NCBI GenBank assembly: GCA_964017185.1
Contig: OZ024883.1
Span: forward strand, 42,276,395-42,340,394
Source: Rugalucina vietnamica
Taxonomy: Eukaryota; Mollusca; Bivalvia; Lucinida; Lucinidae
Direction of reading: 5' to 3'
DNA length: 64,000 nucleotides
Positions 12,598-23,100 of this stretch are shown here, piece by piece. The notes below the pieces were generated by a model. It worked only from the letters and a program-made list of their open reading frames with translations, ran no database searches and was not told where the DNA came from. Positions within the stretch are counted from its first letter, which is position 1. Each line of letters starts with the position of its first letter. The position numbers and the translations under genes were made by a program.

Positions 12598-12799
12598 ATG
12601 AGCCGCATCGTGAGAAAACCGCCTATGCGAAAACAAAGGCGCAGATCAGCTTCGCAGTAACTGCGAAGCTGATCAGCGCCTTTGTTTTCGCTACTTGGAT
12701 AGTACAATATCTCTTCTACATATAGCCAAAATTTCAAGCCTCTAGCCTGTTTCTGTGGCTGTACAGGTTGGTTTGTGTCAGACCTTGTCGCGGCTCATA
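12598..12799. mobile_element. MITE A copy 2
   Basis: Directly follows copy 1; hairpin AGCTTCGCAGTAACTGCGAAGC intact apart from a base; right end CGCGGCTCAT. Confidence 0.8.
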
Positions 12800-12866
12800 T
12801 GATAACCTTGGCTCCTGAAATTCAAGCTCCTATTCATCTAAGTGGTTGTCCCAATTTGTTTCAGAC

Positions 12867-13048
12867 CCCAAGGTTAGAAAACTTTTTTTCAAGCTCAGCT
12901 CAGCTGAGACTAAAATCAATTCTACTCATTAACTCAACATCTAGTAATTTATCCTGCTCATAAATGTTTAAATCATTTTAACATTTATGAGCAGGATAAA
13001 TTTTAGTCTCAGCTGAGTTGAGCATGAAAAAAGTTTTATAACCTTGGG
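12867..13048. mobile_element. MITE C copy 1 (CCCAAGGTTAGAAAAC ends)
   Basis: Fold-back: CCCAAGGTTAGAAAACTTTT...CAGCTCAGCTGAGACTAAAA is mirrored at the right end (TTTTATAACCTTGGG). Related copies: 13056-13290, 15327-15563, fragment 59581-59633. Confidence 0.8.
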
Positions 13049-13055
13049 CCCTGGC

Positions 13056-13290
13056 CCCAAGGTTAGAAAACTTTTTCTCAAGCTCAGCTCAGCTGAGACT
13101 AAAATTAATTCTACTCATTAATATTAAAACGCCTAAAACTGTTGGCATTTTAACATTTATAAGTAGGATAAATTACAATCTTTTGTGATCTAATCCTGAA
13201 ATTTCAATTTATTAGCATATTTTGTCATTTATGAGCAGATTAAGTTTTATGCTCCGCTGAGTTGAGCATGAAAAAAGTTTTATAACCTCG
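13056..13290. mobile_element. MITE C copy 2
   Basis: Directly adjoins copy 1; same CCCAAGGTTAGAAAACTTTT start, right end AAAAAAGTTTTATAACCTCG. Confidence 0.78.
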
Positions 13291-13364
13291 ACACCTCAGA
13301 AAAAAATGGTTTTCTCAAAATCCAGCCCAATTATCACAGCAAAAACAAAATAAATAAGATAACA

Positions 13365-13437
13365 AATTATCTACAAAACATTACAACAGAAAAATTATCT
13401 ACAGAACATTACAACTGAAAAATTATCTACAGAACAA
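13365..13437. repeat. Short tandem repeat, about 3 x 29 bp
   Basis: AAATTATCTACARAACATTA occurs three times in succession with small changes. Confidence 0.75.
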
Positions 13438-13495
13438 TGACCAATTATAAATGGTATTTATAATTCAATCCTACAAGTAGTCCTGGTTTAGTATG

Positions 13496-13751
13496 ACATC
13501 AGGAAAACATGTCCGTGACATGTATACCCCCTTAAACTGGGGTTTGCAGGGGTATACCTAATTTTCTTATTTTTGCTCCAAAACACAGATTGTTGGTACT
13601 CGTTAGAACTGCCTCGCCGAGGCGGTTCTAACGTGTACCCAAAATCTATGTTTTGAGCACAAATAAGAAAAATATCGAAAAAATTCTACTGAAAATTTTC
13701 AATTTTTACAACTTTAGAAAAATTGTATATTACACGGGCGTGTTTCGTAAT
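13496..13751. mobile_element. MITE B copy 2
   Basis: CAGGAAAACATGTCCGTG start, centre GCCTCGCCGAGGCGG, right end ACGGGCGTGTTTCG. Confidence 0.78.
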
Positions 13752-13769
13752 GAACATTAGCACAACACC

Positions 13770-13872
13770 AGGATAACAAGTCTGTGTTATGAATATCCCA
13801 GTAAAACTTTGGTTTACAGGGGTATACCTATTTTTTCTTATTTTTTATCCAAAACATACATTGTGGGTACTC
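13770..13872. mobile_element. MITE B copy 3, truncated by SINE-like repeat
   Basis: Left half only (GGGGTATACCTATTTTTTC, ACATTGTGGGTACTCGTT), then joins a SINE-like repeat. Confidence 0.65.
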
Positions 13873-14039
13873 GTTGAACCGTCATGTCGGGATGGATCCA
13901 ACGCTTCCTGGGTTTAACCAGTACTGTAAGGAGTGAATGTGTCTTGCTCAAGGACACAACACGGTGCCGCTTGTGGGGATCGAACCCAGGACCTCCTGAT
14001 ACGGAGTCCAACGCTCTATCACTACGCCACCGCGCTACC
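13872..14039 (-). repeat. tRNA-derived SINE-like repeat
   Basis: On the minus strand a tRNA-like head (GCGCGGTGGCGTAGTGATAG, then GGGTTCGATCCCC as B box) is followed by GTGTTGTGTCCTTGAGCAAG and a CTGGTTAAACCCAGGAAG tail. Family copies at 14098-14282, 18160-18344, 28310-28452, 31995-32212, 33690-33888, 42712-42909. Confidence 0.7.
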
Positions 14040-14097
14040 TGACAAAAAATTATAATCCCTCTATTATCTTTAATCAAAATTTTAATCTTTGTTTGTT

Positions 14098-14282
14098 TTG
14101 TGGTTTAATGCCCCTGTCAACCGTCATGTTGGGACAGAACCACCACTTCCTGGGTTTTAACCACTACTATGGGGAGTTTATGTGTCTTGGTCAAAGACAA
14201 CTCGGCACAAGCAAGGTTCGAACCAAAGAACTCTGGATTTGAAATCGGATGATCCACGTTTTGGACACCACATTCCCCTTTG
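14098..14282 (-). repeat. tRNA-derived SINE-like repeat, diverged
   Basis: GGTTTAATGCCCCTGTCAAC to TGGACACCACATTCCCC; same family as 13872-14039, with weaker A/B boxes. Confidence 0.6.
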
Positions 14283-14364
14283 ACCATCTGTCGATGAACA
14301 GGGTCAAAAAAACTTGAAGACAGATTTTCTCACAAATCTTGTTTAATTAAAACCAAAAAACAAA

Positions 14365-14583
14365 TATGAAGCGTCATGAGAAAACTGGATTATTGCCTAT
14401 GCAAAAATCCAAAACGAAAACAAAGGTGCTGATCAGCTTCGCAGTGACTGATCTGCGCCTTTGTTTTCGTTACACAGATAGAATAATTTCTCTTCTTAAA
14501 TCCAAAATTTCAAGCTTCTAGCCTGCTTCTGTGTCGGACCTTTTCAAAAACCACATTGTTGGTTTTCCCACGAGGCGGCTCAA
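14365..14583. mobile_element. MITE A copy 3
   Basis: GCGTCATGAGAAAACTGG start, partly deleted hairpin, intact right end CCCACGAGGCGGCTC. Confidence 0.75.
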
Positions 14584-15326
14584 ATAGAAACCTGCTTTAT
14601 GCATCTGTGAAGCAAGTATGGTAAACCATGCAACAAAGTGATTTTGTTTTTGTTACAAAAAAAAAAGTATTATCCCTCACTGTACAGGTTGGTTTATGTC
14701 AGACCTGGTTGGAAACACTGAAGACCTGTTTTCTCACATTGTGGCTCAAATAATACACAAGCACGTCTGCACGACACAAAATTGAGTAAAACGTATTAAT
14801 GACTCATGTGTGTTTGCATGTATTAATACACTAATACAAGTAATTGTCAATTTATTAAATAAATCAATCATATATGGTTAGCGGAAGCACTATTTTTTGT
14901 TTATACAATTTAAACTAGAGCAACTATTTCGAAGTTTACAAAATCCTGAAAATATTAGGTTTATTCAATTTTCCAAGTTAATGTCTTTTGTATATTAAAC
15001 AAACCTCATGTGTATAATCTCTCCATAAAAGGTACAAAATTTTGATTTCCATTTTATTACTTACTTACAGTATAACTACGCAAATCATGATAATATTTCA
15101 GCAGTTATTTAAAACATGCTCTGTTGATCAGTACCTTTCTTTTTACTGCATAGATGGTACAGTATCTTTAATTCTTGTATACTCCTCAAAAATGGATCAG
15201 AATTACTTTTTTGTTATTCAGAAGTCAAACTGGGTGACCACATTGTTTTAAGGAGTATACAAACAGAATTTCAAACATCTAGTAGCTGGCCATCTTCTGT
15301 GGTTGTACAGCATGGTTTAGTCAGGT
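14584..15326. other. No supported gene; degenerate MITE A fragment
   Basis: 14600-14755 retains GTACAGGTTGGTTTATGTCA and TTTTCTCACATTGTGGCTCA, the right half of a MITE A. The rest is AT-rich with no recognisable feature. Confidence 0.45.
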
Positions 15327-15563
15327 CCCAAGGTTATAAAACTTTTTTCAAGCTCAGCTCAGCTGAGCATGAAATTTCAACTGCTCATAAATGCTGAAAT
15401 AGTCAAAATCAGTGGAAAATTCGGGTTCAAACCTCAAAAACTGGTAATTTATCCTGCTAATAAATGTTAAAATGCCAACAATTGTTGGCATTTTAACATT
15501 TATGAGCAGGATAAATTTTAGACTCAGCTGAGCTGAGCATGAAAAAAGTTTTATAACCTCGGG
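15327..15563. mobile_element. MITE C copy 3
   Basis: CCCAAGGTTATAAAACTTTT and inverse end AAAAAAGTTTTATAACCTCG; inner palindrome GCCAACAATTGTTGGC. Confidence 0.78.
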
Positions 15564-15835
15564 ACCTGGTCGGAAACGTTCAACACAGCTTCACTCACGA
15601 ACTGGCTAATATAGTGCCTGTCTAATACCTGTTAGGTATGGTTTGTGGGCGTACAGTAACATTCTGTATGAATATTCCATCAGATGAGTGAACTCACATA
15701 ACAGTCACCGCAGAACATTATGAATAGTGATGTGACTTCAAAAATTTCAATTAAAATGGTAACTTACATGATCAATTAGTACAAAAATCACTTTTACGCT
15801 ATGGGGTTGTATGAATTTGAAATTCACAGGATGGT

Positions 15836-16543
15836 TTAAAGCCAGATGTACGTAATTGAAGGCGCTCAAAGGAACGTGCGTATCTAAGGGTCGAAACGTC
15901 ATTTTTACGCCGCATTCGTAACGTCAGTTTTCGCTCGAAACGTCATTTCTAACGTCAGTTTACGTTCAGAATACGAAACTATGTTCATACAATTATGCAG
16001 AGGACTTCAGAAATGTAAACAAAATAATATTATTTATTATTTCTGCTCAAAATATAGATTATGGACATGTTATCCCGAGGAAAACATCATTTGCGTGACA
16101 TTTAGCAATATTGAATGCTATATAGCATCGGAAATTTTGGCGCAAAACCGACGTCGCGCGTAAAATGTACTGAATTCAGCAACGACTACCAGCCTTCTAA
16201 ACTTATAGCAGGAAAACGAATCCGGTAACTATGGACTTTCGTGTTATCTACCTGTCGTTCAGAAATTTCTCTATTACATATCAGTTTTTAAAAAAATCCT
16301 ACCGTGGATTTTTTGAAATATATCAAGAAAATCAACAAAAATGGGGTCTAAAAATCGCATTTTACGTTGACGTCAATGTATTTTCGCTCTCAAAATTGAC
16401 GATTTTGAAGGCAGATATCTCGAAAACAAGCTCGGAACGGTATCAATTTATTTTTATTTTCGTATGTAGGACATCAAAATACACTCACATGCAAAAAATA
16501 AAAAATTTCTACCGTGAGGTCAATTACGTACATCTGGCTTTAA
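15836..16543. mobile_element. 708-bp TIR element, AGCCAGATGTACGTAATTGA ends
   Basis: TTAAAGCCAGATGTACGTAA at the left is inverted at the right. Both ends sit on TTAA, which may be part of the TIR or a TTAA target. Four AACGTCA words cluster at 15894-15953. The 114-codon plus frame here spans the TIR and is not taken as a gene. Confidence 0.65.
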
Positions 16544-16992
16544 CAAAATTTTCAACAGTGCTTCTGCCAATATGAGCTTATGAGAACTTAGGATGAGAAT
16601 ATGAAAAAATGACTTGTTTTAATGATATTTTCTCTAAACTTTGGCCATCACTGCTTTCAAGCACTATCAATGTTCTTTTTCAACCTTTAAACTGTTTTCC
16701 TCACTTCATTACACTGTGCTAGGCACATTGTTGACTGGTTATCAAATATGTAACCTCAAGGTCAAAGACTTTCTCCACAAACTAGACCCAGTCTAGCTGA
16801 CATGCTCAGACTGAACTTCCTCTGAAAAAACTTCCTTCCTGTTACTCAAAACAAGCCTTGCTTTACTTCTAACAAACAAAACAGTCTGGATGGTATACTG
16901 AGACTCCTTCTCGTTTTAACAACCATTAACCACCAAACTCGTCTTTACAATCTATTCAACCATGCAATATTCTGCATAAAAACCCATAGCAC

Positions 16993-17173
16993 TCAGTATG
17001 TAGAACTTTTGCTGAAATCATATATATCATCTTCAATCGTCCTTCCTTGTTTTCCACTATTGGTAATCACTGTCCGTTTTATCGGGTCTGTCGGGCGCTC
17101 CAGGCTGTTTGTGAGGTCATCATGACCTTGACCTTGTTCATCGTCGTCGGGCTCAAAGTCGTCTTCGTAGTGT
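16993..17173 (-). CDS. PPP2R3A: PPP2R3 coding exon 13 (C-terminal tail)
   Basis: Acceptor CTATTTTTAG|ACACTACG. The split codon ATA and following [16 protein letters not shown] correspond to the acidic FEDYETDE tail of the family. It ends SKSSTY and TGA. Linked to exon 12 by matching phase and acidic character; the intervening 3.5-kb intron is filled by MITEs and a SINE. Two AATAAA candidates on this strand (16458-16453, 16452-16447) lie inside a mobile element, so the 3' end is uncertain. Confidence 0.82.
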
Positions 17174-20100
17174 CTAAAAATAGAAATGAAAATTAACTGA
17201 ATGTAAGTTAGTTGCCATAAAAACCACTCCATTATTGAAAGGGAAGTAACTATTGGTAATATGCATTTCTTAGCTTCAGATCGCTCCTATGAAACTCTGA
17301 ACTTCTATCATTTTATTTACATCAGTTTGAGTAATCAAACCATCGTAGAATCTTTCCATTAAAATTGCAAGCTTTCAAAGAGCATTTAGTGGACATTCAA
17401 TATTCCTTAACTTCAAGTAAGACTGCTATTCAGCAAAGCTTCAAATTAAATTGCTTTAGCTGAGAAAGCCCCTGATTTTTACAACAATTTTGAGAGAAAA
17501 GGACAATCACAAAAAGCTACATAAGACTTCACCACACAACAAAGTCTGTAAAAACTTTCAAAACACAAGGAAATACAGAACAAGGAATGCAAGGCACAAA
17601 AGCAAACTTCACTTTAACATGGAAACGAATCCAACTTCGCTCATTAAACCCAGTGTACAGGGAAGAATTCACCATAAAATCAAATTGATAGTGCATGTAA
17701 AGTGTATGCAACGTGTAAAGGAATAATCAAAAACAAAGGTTTCTTATATGGTAAAATCACCATGGCTAATTCAATCTAGAAGTGCAACTTGATCCAAATG
17801 CATTGACAACCATAATTTGTGAAACGAAACATTTTGAATCACTTTTACTACTACCTTGCAGTACCCAAAATATAGCTGTAATATACAGAATATTTTAACC
17901 CATATTTGACGAATGAAATAGCCCATCATTATCATTTGGATGAGTCTACTTTCCTTTTTAGGGGAATCAGGTGGAATTTCTCTAAGCAAACATAATAGCC
18001 CCAGATGGGACGCCACATTCTGCTGCGTAACATCTGGGGCTATTCTGTTTGCCTATGTCCCACAAAAGGATACCAGGCTTAAATGAGTTAAAAACCCTGG
18101 TTTCTGTACTATAAGAGATTTGGCTTGAACTATTTTTGTGTTGTTTTTTTTTTGTGTGTGTGGTTTAACATCACAGTCAACAATTTTTCAGTCTAGACCG
18201 GATGGAGCCAACACTCAGTACTTTGAGGAGTTAATGTGTCTTGCTCAAGGACACAGCAACACAGCATGGTGCCCTGAGTGGGGAACAAACCTCAGACCTC
18301 TCAGTTTGGAGTTCGATACTCTACCACCAGACCACGACGCTCCCACAAAATAATATGTTTTTTAAACAAGTTTTATCAAAATTGTTCCACATCAATATCT
18401 ATGCAATTTGAATTATAAAACTTAGAAGGAAAATATACTAAAACATGGAAAGGGAAATTCAAAACTACACAGACAGACAAAAACATAGCAGTTTTCAACA
18501 ACAGAAATATAAAATCTGACAAAATGAAATGAGCCGCCTCATGGGAAAACCAACAATCTGCATAGGCGAAAACAAAGGCACAGATCAGCTTCGCAGTAAA
18601 GCTGATCAGCGCCTTTGTTTTCGCTACACAGATAGTAAAATTCCTCTACATTTCCAACCTCTATCCATCTGTGACTGTACAGCCCGGTTTGTGTCGGACC
18701 TGGTCAGAAACCCAAATTGCTGGTTTTCTCATGCACAGGCTCAAATGTTAGTTTTACAGCTTGCTACTTGGAGTAAAAGTGTTATATTCATTTCGATAAA
18801 AAAAGAAAACAAGGTAAAAAAACAAACAAACCGTAAACACGGATCAGACTGCAAAATCAATAGCCTATTACCTGGCACATTGTTAGTTTACTCTAAAACG
18901 CAACAAAACAATAAAAAGTAAGAAAACAATAAGCAATAAAAGGAAACTAATATACCAAAACCTCTTTATAACATATTATTACAGGTGTTTGTTGTGGACC
19001 AAGCCAATTTCGAAGTTTACTTTTAAAAGTGTGCAATGTAAGAGTATTTGTGAAACTACATGTATGTAGTAAAATCAGTATTAATAGGGTCCAGGGGTTA
19101 ATAACTCAAAGGCATTGTAAGTTCCCATACTTAAGACATACTTACGGTGGTCTTAAGATGACTACCCTAAAATTTACAACCCTTGCGATTCCAGTTCCTC
19201 TAAGCTATCGTAACTTTTTGTAACGAAAGCTGCCACTTCATCAGATAAGACGACGCTAAGGTGGGCTTGTGTTGACAGCAAAGTTACGATGCTGCTAAGT
19301 TATCAACATAACTTAAGGTCCTTTTCAGTTCTTCACAATTATCCCTAAGAGACACTTAAGTTGGTCGTAAGTTGATCTTAAGTTTAAGATAACTTTGAGT
19401 CACCAACCCCTGAATTCAATCTTGTTATATAAAAGAACTGTGTTATAACAAACCATGTTATAAAGAGGAAGTGGTATGCTATATTTAACAACACACTGTT
19501 TGAAAGAGATATATGGTATCAGAAAATTACATTTTATGTATTTCATGAATGGGTCTGATAAAAACAAAATACCCAACATTAATTTCACTTTCATCAATAA
19601 AAATGTGCCTAAAGTTTTAATGGGAAAGGCAGCCTGATTACTAAGTCAGGTACATAATTGATTATCCCAGAAAATAAGACTCTTAAATTGCAACAAGTAA
19701 CAATTTTAACAACAACAAAATAATAACCACTAAATTTCAACCTACAACATCATAAATTACCAGATTAAAAATCTTTCCATGCTGCATGTGAACGAGTAAG
19801 GGGAGCTAATTCAACTTTGCCAGGGGATAGAATAAATCTGTCAAGCTTTTCAGGGGTGATAATTGTCCTAGAGGGCAAAATATTTCATTAATATTGCATT
19901 TTGAAAATAGTTGTTTTCGTATCTTATGTATCCAGTCATGTATTGAAAATAGAAACCGCACCGATGAGGCAAAGGGAAGACAATTGCTCTGTGACTCAAA
20001 TGATAAACAATTTGTTATTATCAGTTGCAGTCTTAAGGCATAATGAACATAATGAAGTGATTTTAAAACTCAAGCTGACTCAAAGTGTTGTTTTTTTTAC

Positions 20101-23100
20101 AGTCATTCAGGTACCTGAAAGAAAATTTTGGCATTTGATCATCAGGAAAACATGTCCATACAACCGCACTTTTATATAGTAAAACATTTGATCATCATTT
20201 TGGTATTTGATCATCAGGAAAACATGTCCATTAAACCGCACTTTTATATAGTAAAACTGGGATTTTCAGGGGTATATCTATTTTTCTTATTTTTGCTCCA
20301 AAACATAGATTGTGGGTACTTGTTAGAACCGCCTCACCGGTAGAACCGCCTCGGTGAGGCGGTTCTAACCGAGGCGGTTCTAACATGTACCCACAATCTA
20401 TGTTTTGAGCAAAAATAAGAAAAATATTAAAAATTTTCCACTGAAAATTTTCATTTTTTACAACTTTAAAAATCACTGTATATTGCATGGGCATGTTTTC
20501 GTATTGTTGTTTTAAAGGAAGCATTAGTAATTGGATCTTAGTATCAAAAACTTCTAGAAATATTTAAAGGAGTTGTTAGTATCCCAAAATCTTATTTAAT
20601 TATGCTAAACTGATTACATCTTTTGTATACTGATTAAATTAAGAAGATGAAATATTTACATGTCTTCTTGTTCATTCGCTCCCTCCTCGGCGACCAGAAT
20701 TTCATACTCTTCAGCGGCATACTTTTCCCAATCCGTCGGTTCTGGTGTATCACTGTCAAGATCCTATTTTAATGAAATACATTAAAATTATTATGAATAC
20801 CAAAAAAATATGTTGATGCACAACTTGCTGGCCTTTTGTGAGACCACTCTTAAGCGACGAGAATTTCATACTCTTTGGTGGTGTATTTCTCCAAATCTTT
20901 CATACAACAACTAATACAAGAATTTGGGTGAGTCCACTCTTATTTGGGACATCAGGAGTGATTTTAAATTTTACCAAAAAATCCTCTAAGCAAACAGAAT
21001 AACCCCTGATATGACGCCGCATTCTGCGGCGTCACATCTGGGGTTATACTGTTTGCCTATGTCCCACAAAAAGGACGCCAGGCTTATCTGAGTTAAGCCG
21101 TTTATATACAAGCTCAGATGTCTTTTTATAGGGTTTTAACAACTATATTTCAACACTTTACATTTTGCGGTATACTTACTCGTAAGTTAGTGAATGGATC
21201 CTTCTGCTCATTCTCCAGGAATTTATCGAGATTCATGAACGTATCGAAGAAAATATTTGCCATTTTACACCTCTTGAGATCTTTCAGAGCAATCTTCATA
21301 TTTTCTTCTGGCTGGACTAGATCTAACATCTGAATTTAACAAAGAAAACATCAAAATATACAACTTCATCATAAGAACGGGGATTTTGTGTATTGTTATT
21401 CAGTTATATCTCCTTTGCAAGATCATTTCACTCACATGTGAAATTGTGGAACATATGCGAATAGCTTCCAACTTAAAGTCGATATTGCTCACATGATACA
21501 TCATGATATGAGCCGCCTCATGGGAAAACCAACAATCTGCATAGGCGAAAACAAAGACGCAGATCAGCTTCGCGGTAACCGCGAAGCTGATCAGCGCCTT
21601 TGTTTTCGCTACTCGGATAATACAATTCCTCTACTACTTAAATCCGAAATCCGGTTTGTGTTGGACCTGTTCGGAAACCACATTGTTGGTTCTCCCACGA
21701 GGCGGCTCATTTGGGCCAATCAGCAGCTGAGGCCAAAACAAGAGTACCCTGAGAAAAAGCATCTGACATATCTACAAGCCAACGTTAGTGTGTCTGACAT
21801 GTGCCCCAATGCGCAGCTGGAACCCACAGCAATGAGATGAGAAAATGATTAAGAGTGGTTATGAAATCTGGAGGCTTAACCACTCCAGCCACGGGGCCAG
21901 TCTTATATTTGCTGTTTTGACAAAAATGATTACCTGACATAGACAATCTTCAAATGGCAACCGCTCAATCCCATAAGCCTCCATTTTCTGCATCTGTTCC
22001 TCGTAGAAATATTCCATCTCGTACATAGATATATACCCATCACCGTCGAGATCCATGCAGCGGAACCAGTACTCTATACTGTAGAACAAAATATAGCATT
22101 ATTAATGTTTATATAGAAATATTCCATCTCATACAGAGATGTAGCCGTCACCGTCCAGATCCATGCAGCGGAACCAATACTCTATACAAACCAGAGGACC
22201 ATTGGTCCTGAGAACGCTCACCTGAAGCCTGATCTTGGAGTATTAAGTCATAATGAAATGACCTTGACCTTGAACACTCACACACCTTTAATGACTTCAT
22301 AAGTTGTCTGCATCTGCAAAGTTTCAGGTCTCAGGCTGCAATAGTTTCCAAACCCAGTAATTTCTGAGAAAACCATAATTTTAATTTTGATATTTAAATG
22401 ACCTTGGGCCAAGGTCAAGACATGACCTTGGCCTTCAGTAATTACTTACCTTCAATGACTCCATTAGTTGTCTGCATCTAGCAACTTTCAGGTCTCAGGC
22501 TGCAACAGTTTGTTTTCGCCTTTTCCCATGTAAAAGCCTATGTTTCCAAAATTGACCTTGCCGTAAAATAGGTCAAGGTCATCATAGGGTCATCATTTCA
22601 ACAAACTATGATGGGCTGGAGTCCCAAATGCTACATACCAAGTTTCATGAAAATTGGCCTGCCGGTTCTGGAGAAGAAGATTTTTGAGTGGTTTTTACCA
22701 TATATGGGCGTGGCGGCCATCTTGGTCATGTGACCTGGATTTCGCTAAAAAACTTTCGTCTCCCCTACCCATGGATGTTCCACATAAAATTTCGCTTTGA
22801 TTGGCCAAGCAGTTTCAGAGAAGAAGATCTTTGAAAAGTGTGTATGGACAACAGACTGGCCAAGGTCAAGAGATGACCTTGACCTATATTAATCACATAC
22901 CTTCATCTACTCCATTAGTTGTTTGCATCTACCACTTTTTAGGCCTCGGTCTGTGTTTTCAAAAAATCCATAGTTTTCACTTCTTCCTATGTAAAAGCCT
23001 ATGTTTCCAATTGACCTTGCCGTAAAATAGGTCAAGGTCAACCAAGGGTCATCATTTTATCAAACTATGATAGGCTGAGGTCTCCGATGCTACATACCAA

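Noticed and set aside
16231-16575. 114-codon plus-strand frame
   Set aside because: Crosses the TIR of the 15836-16543 element, low complexity, no motif.
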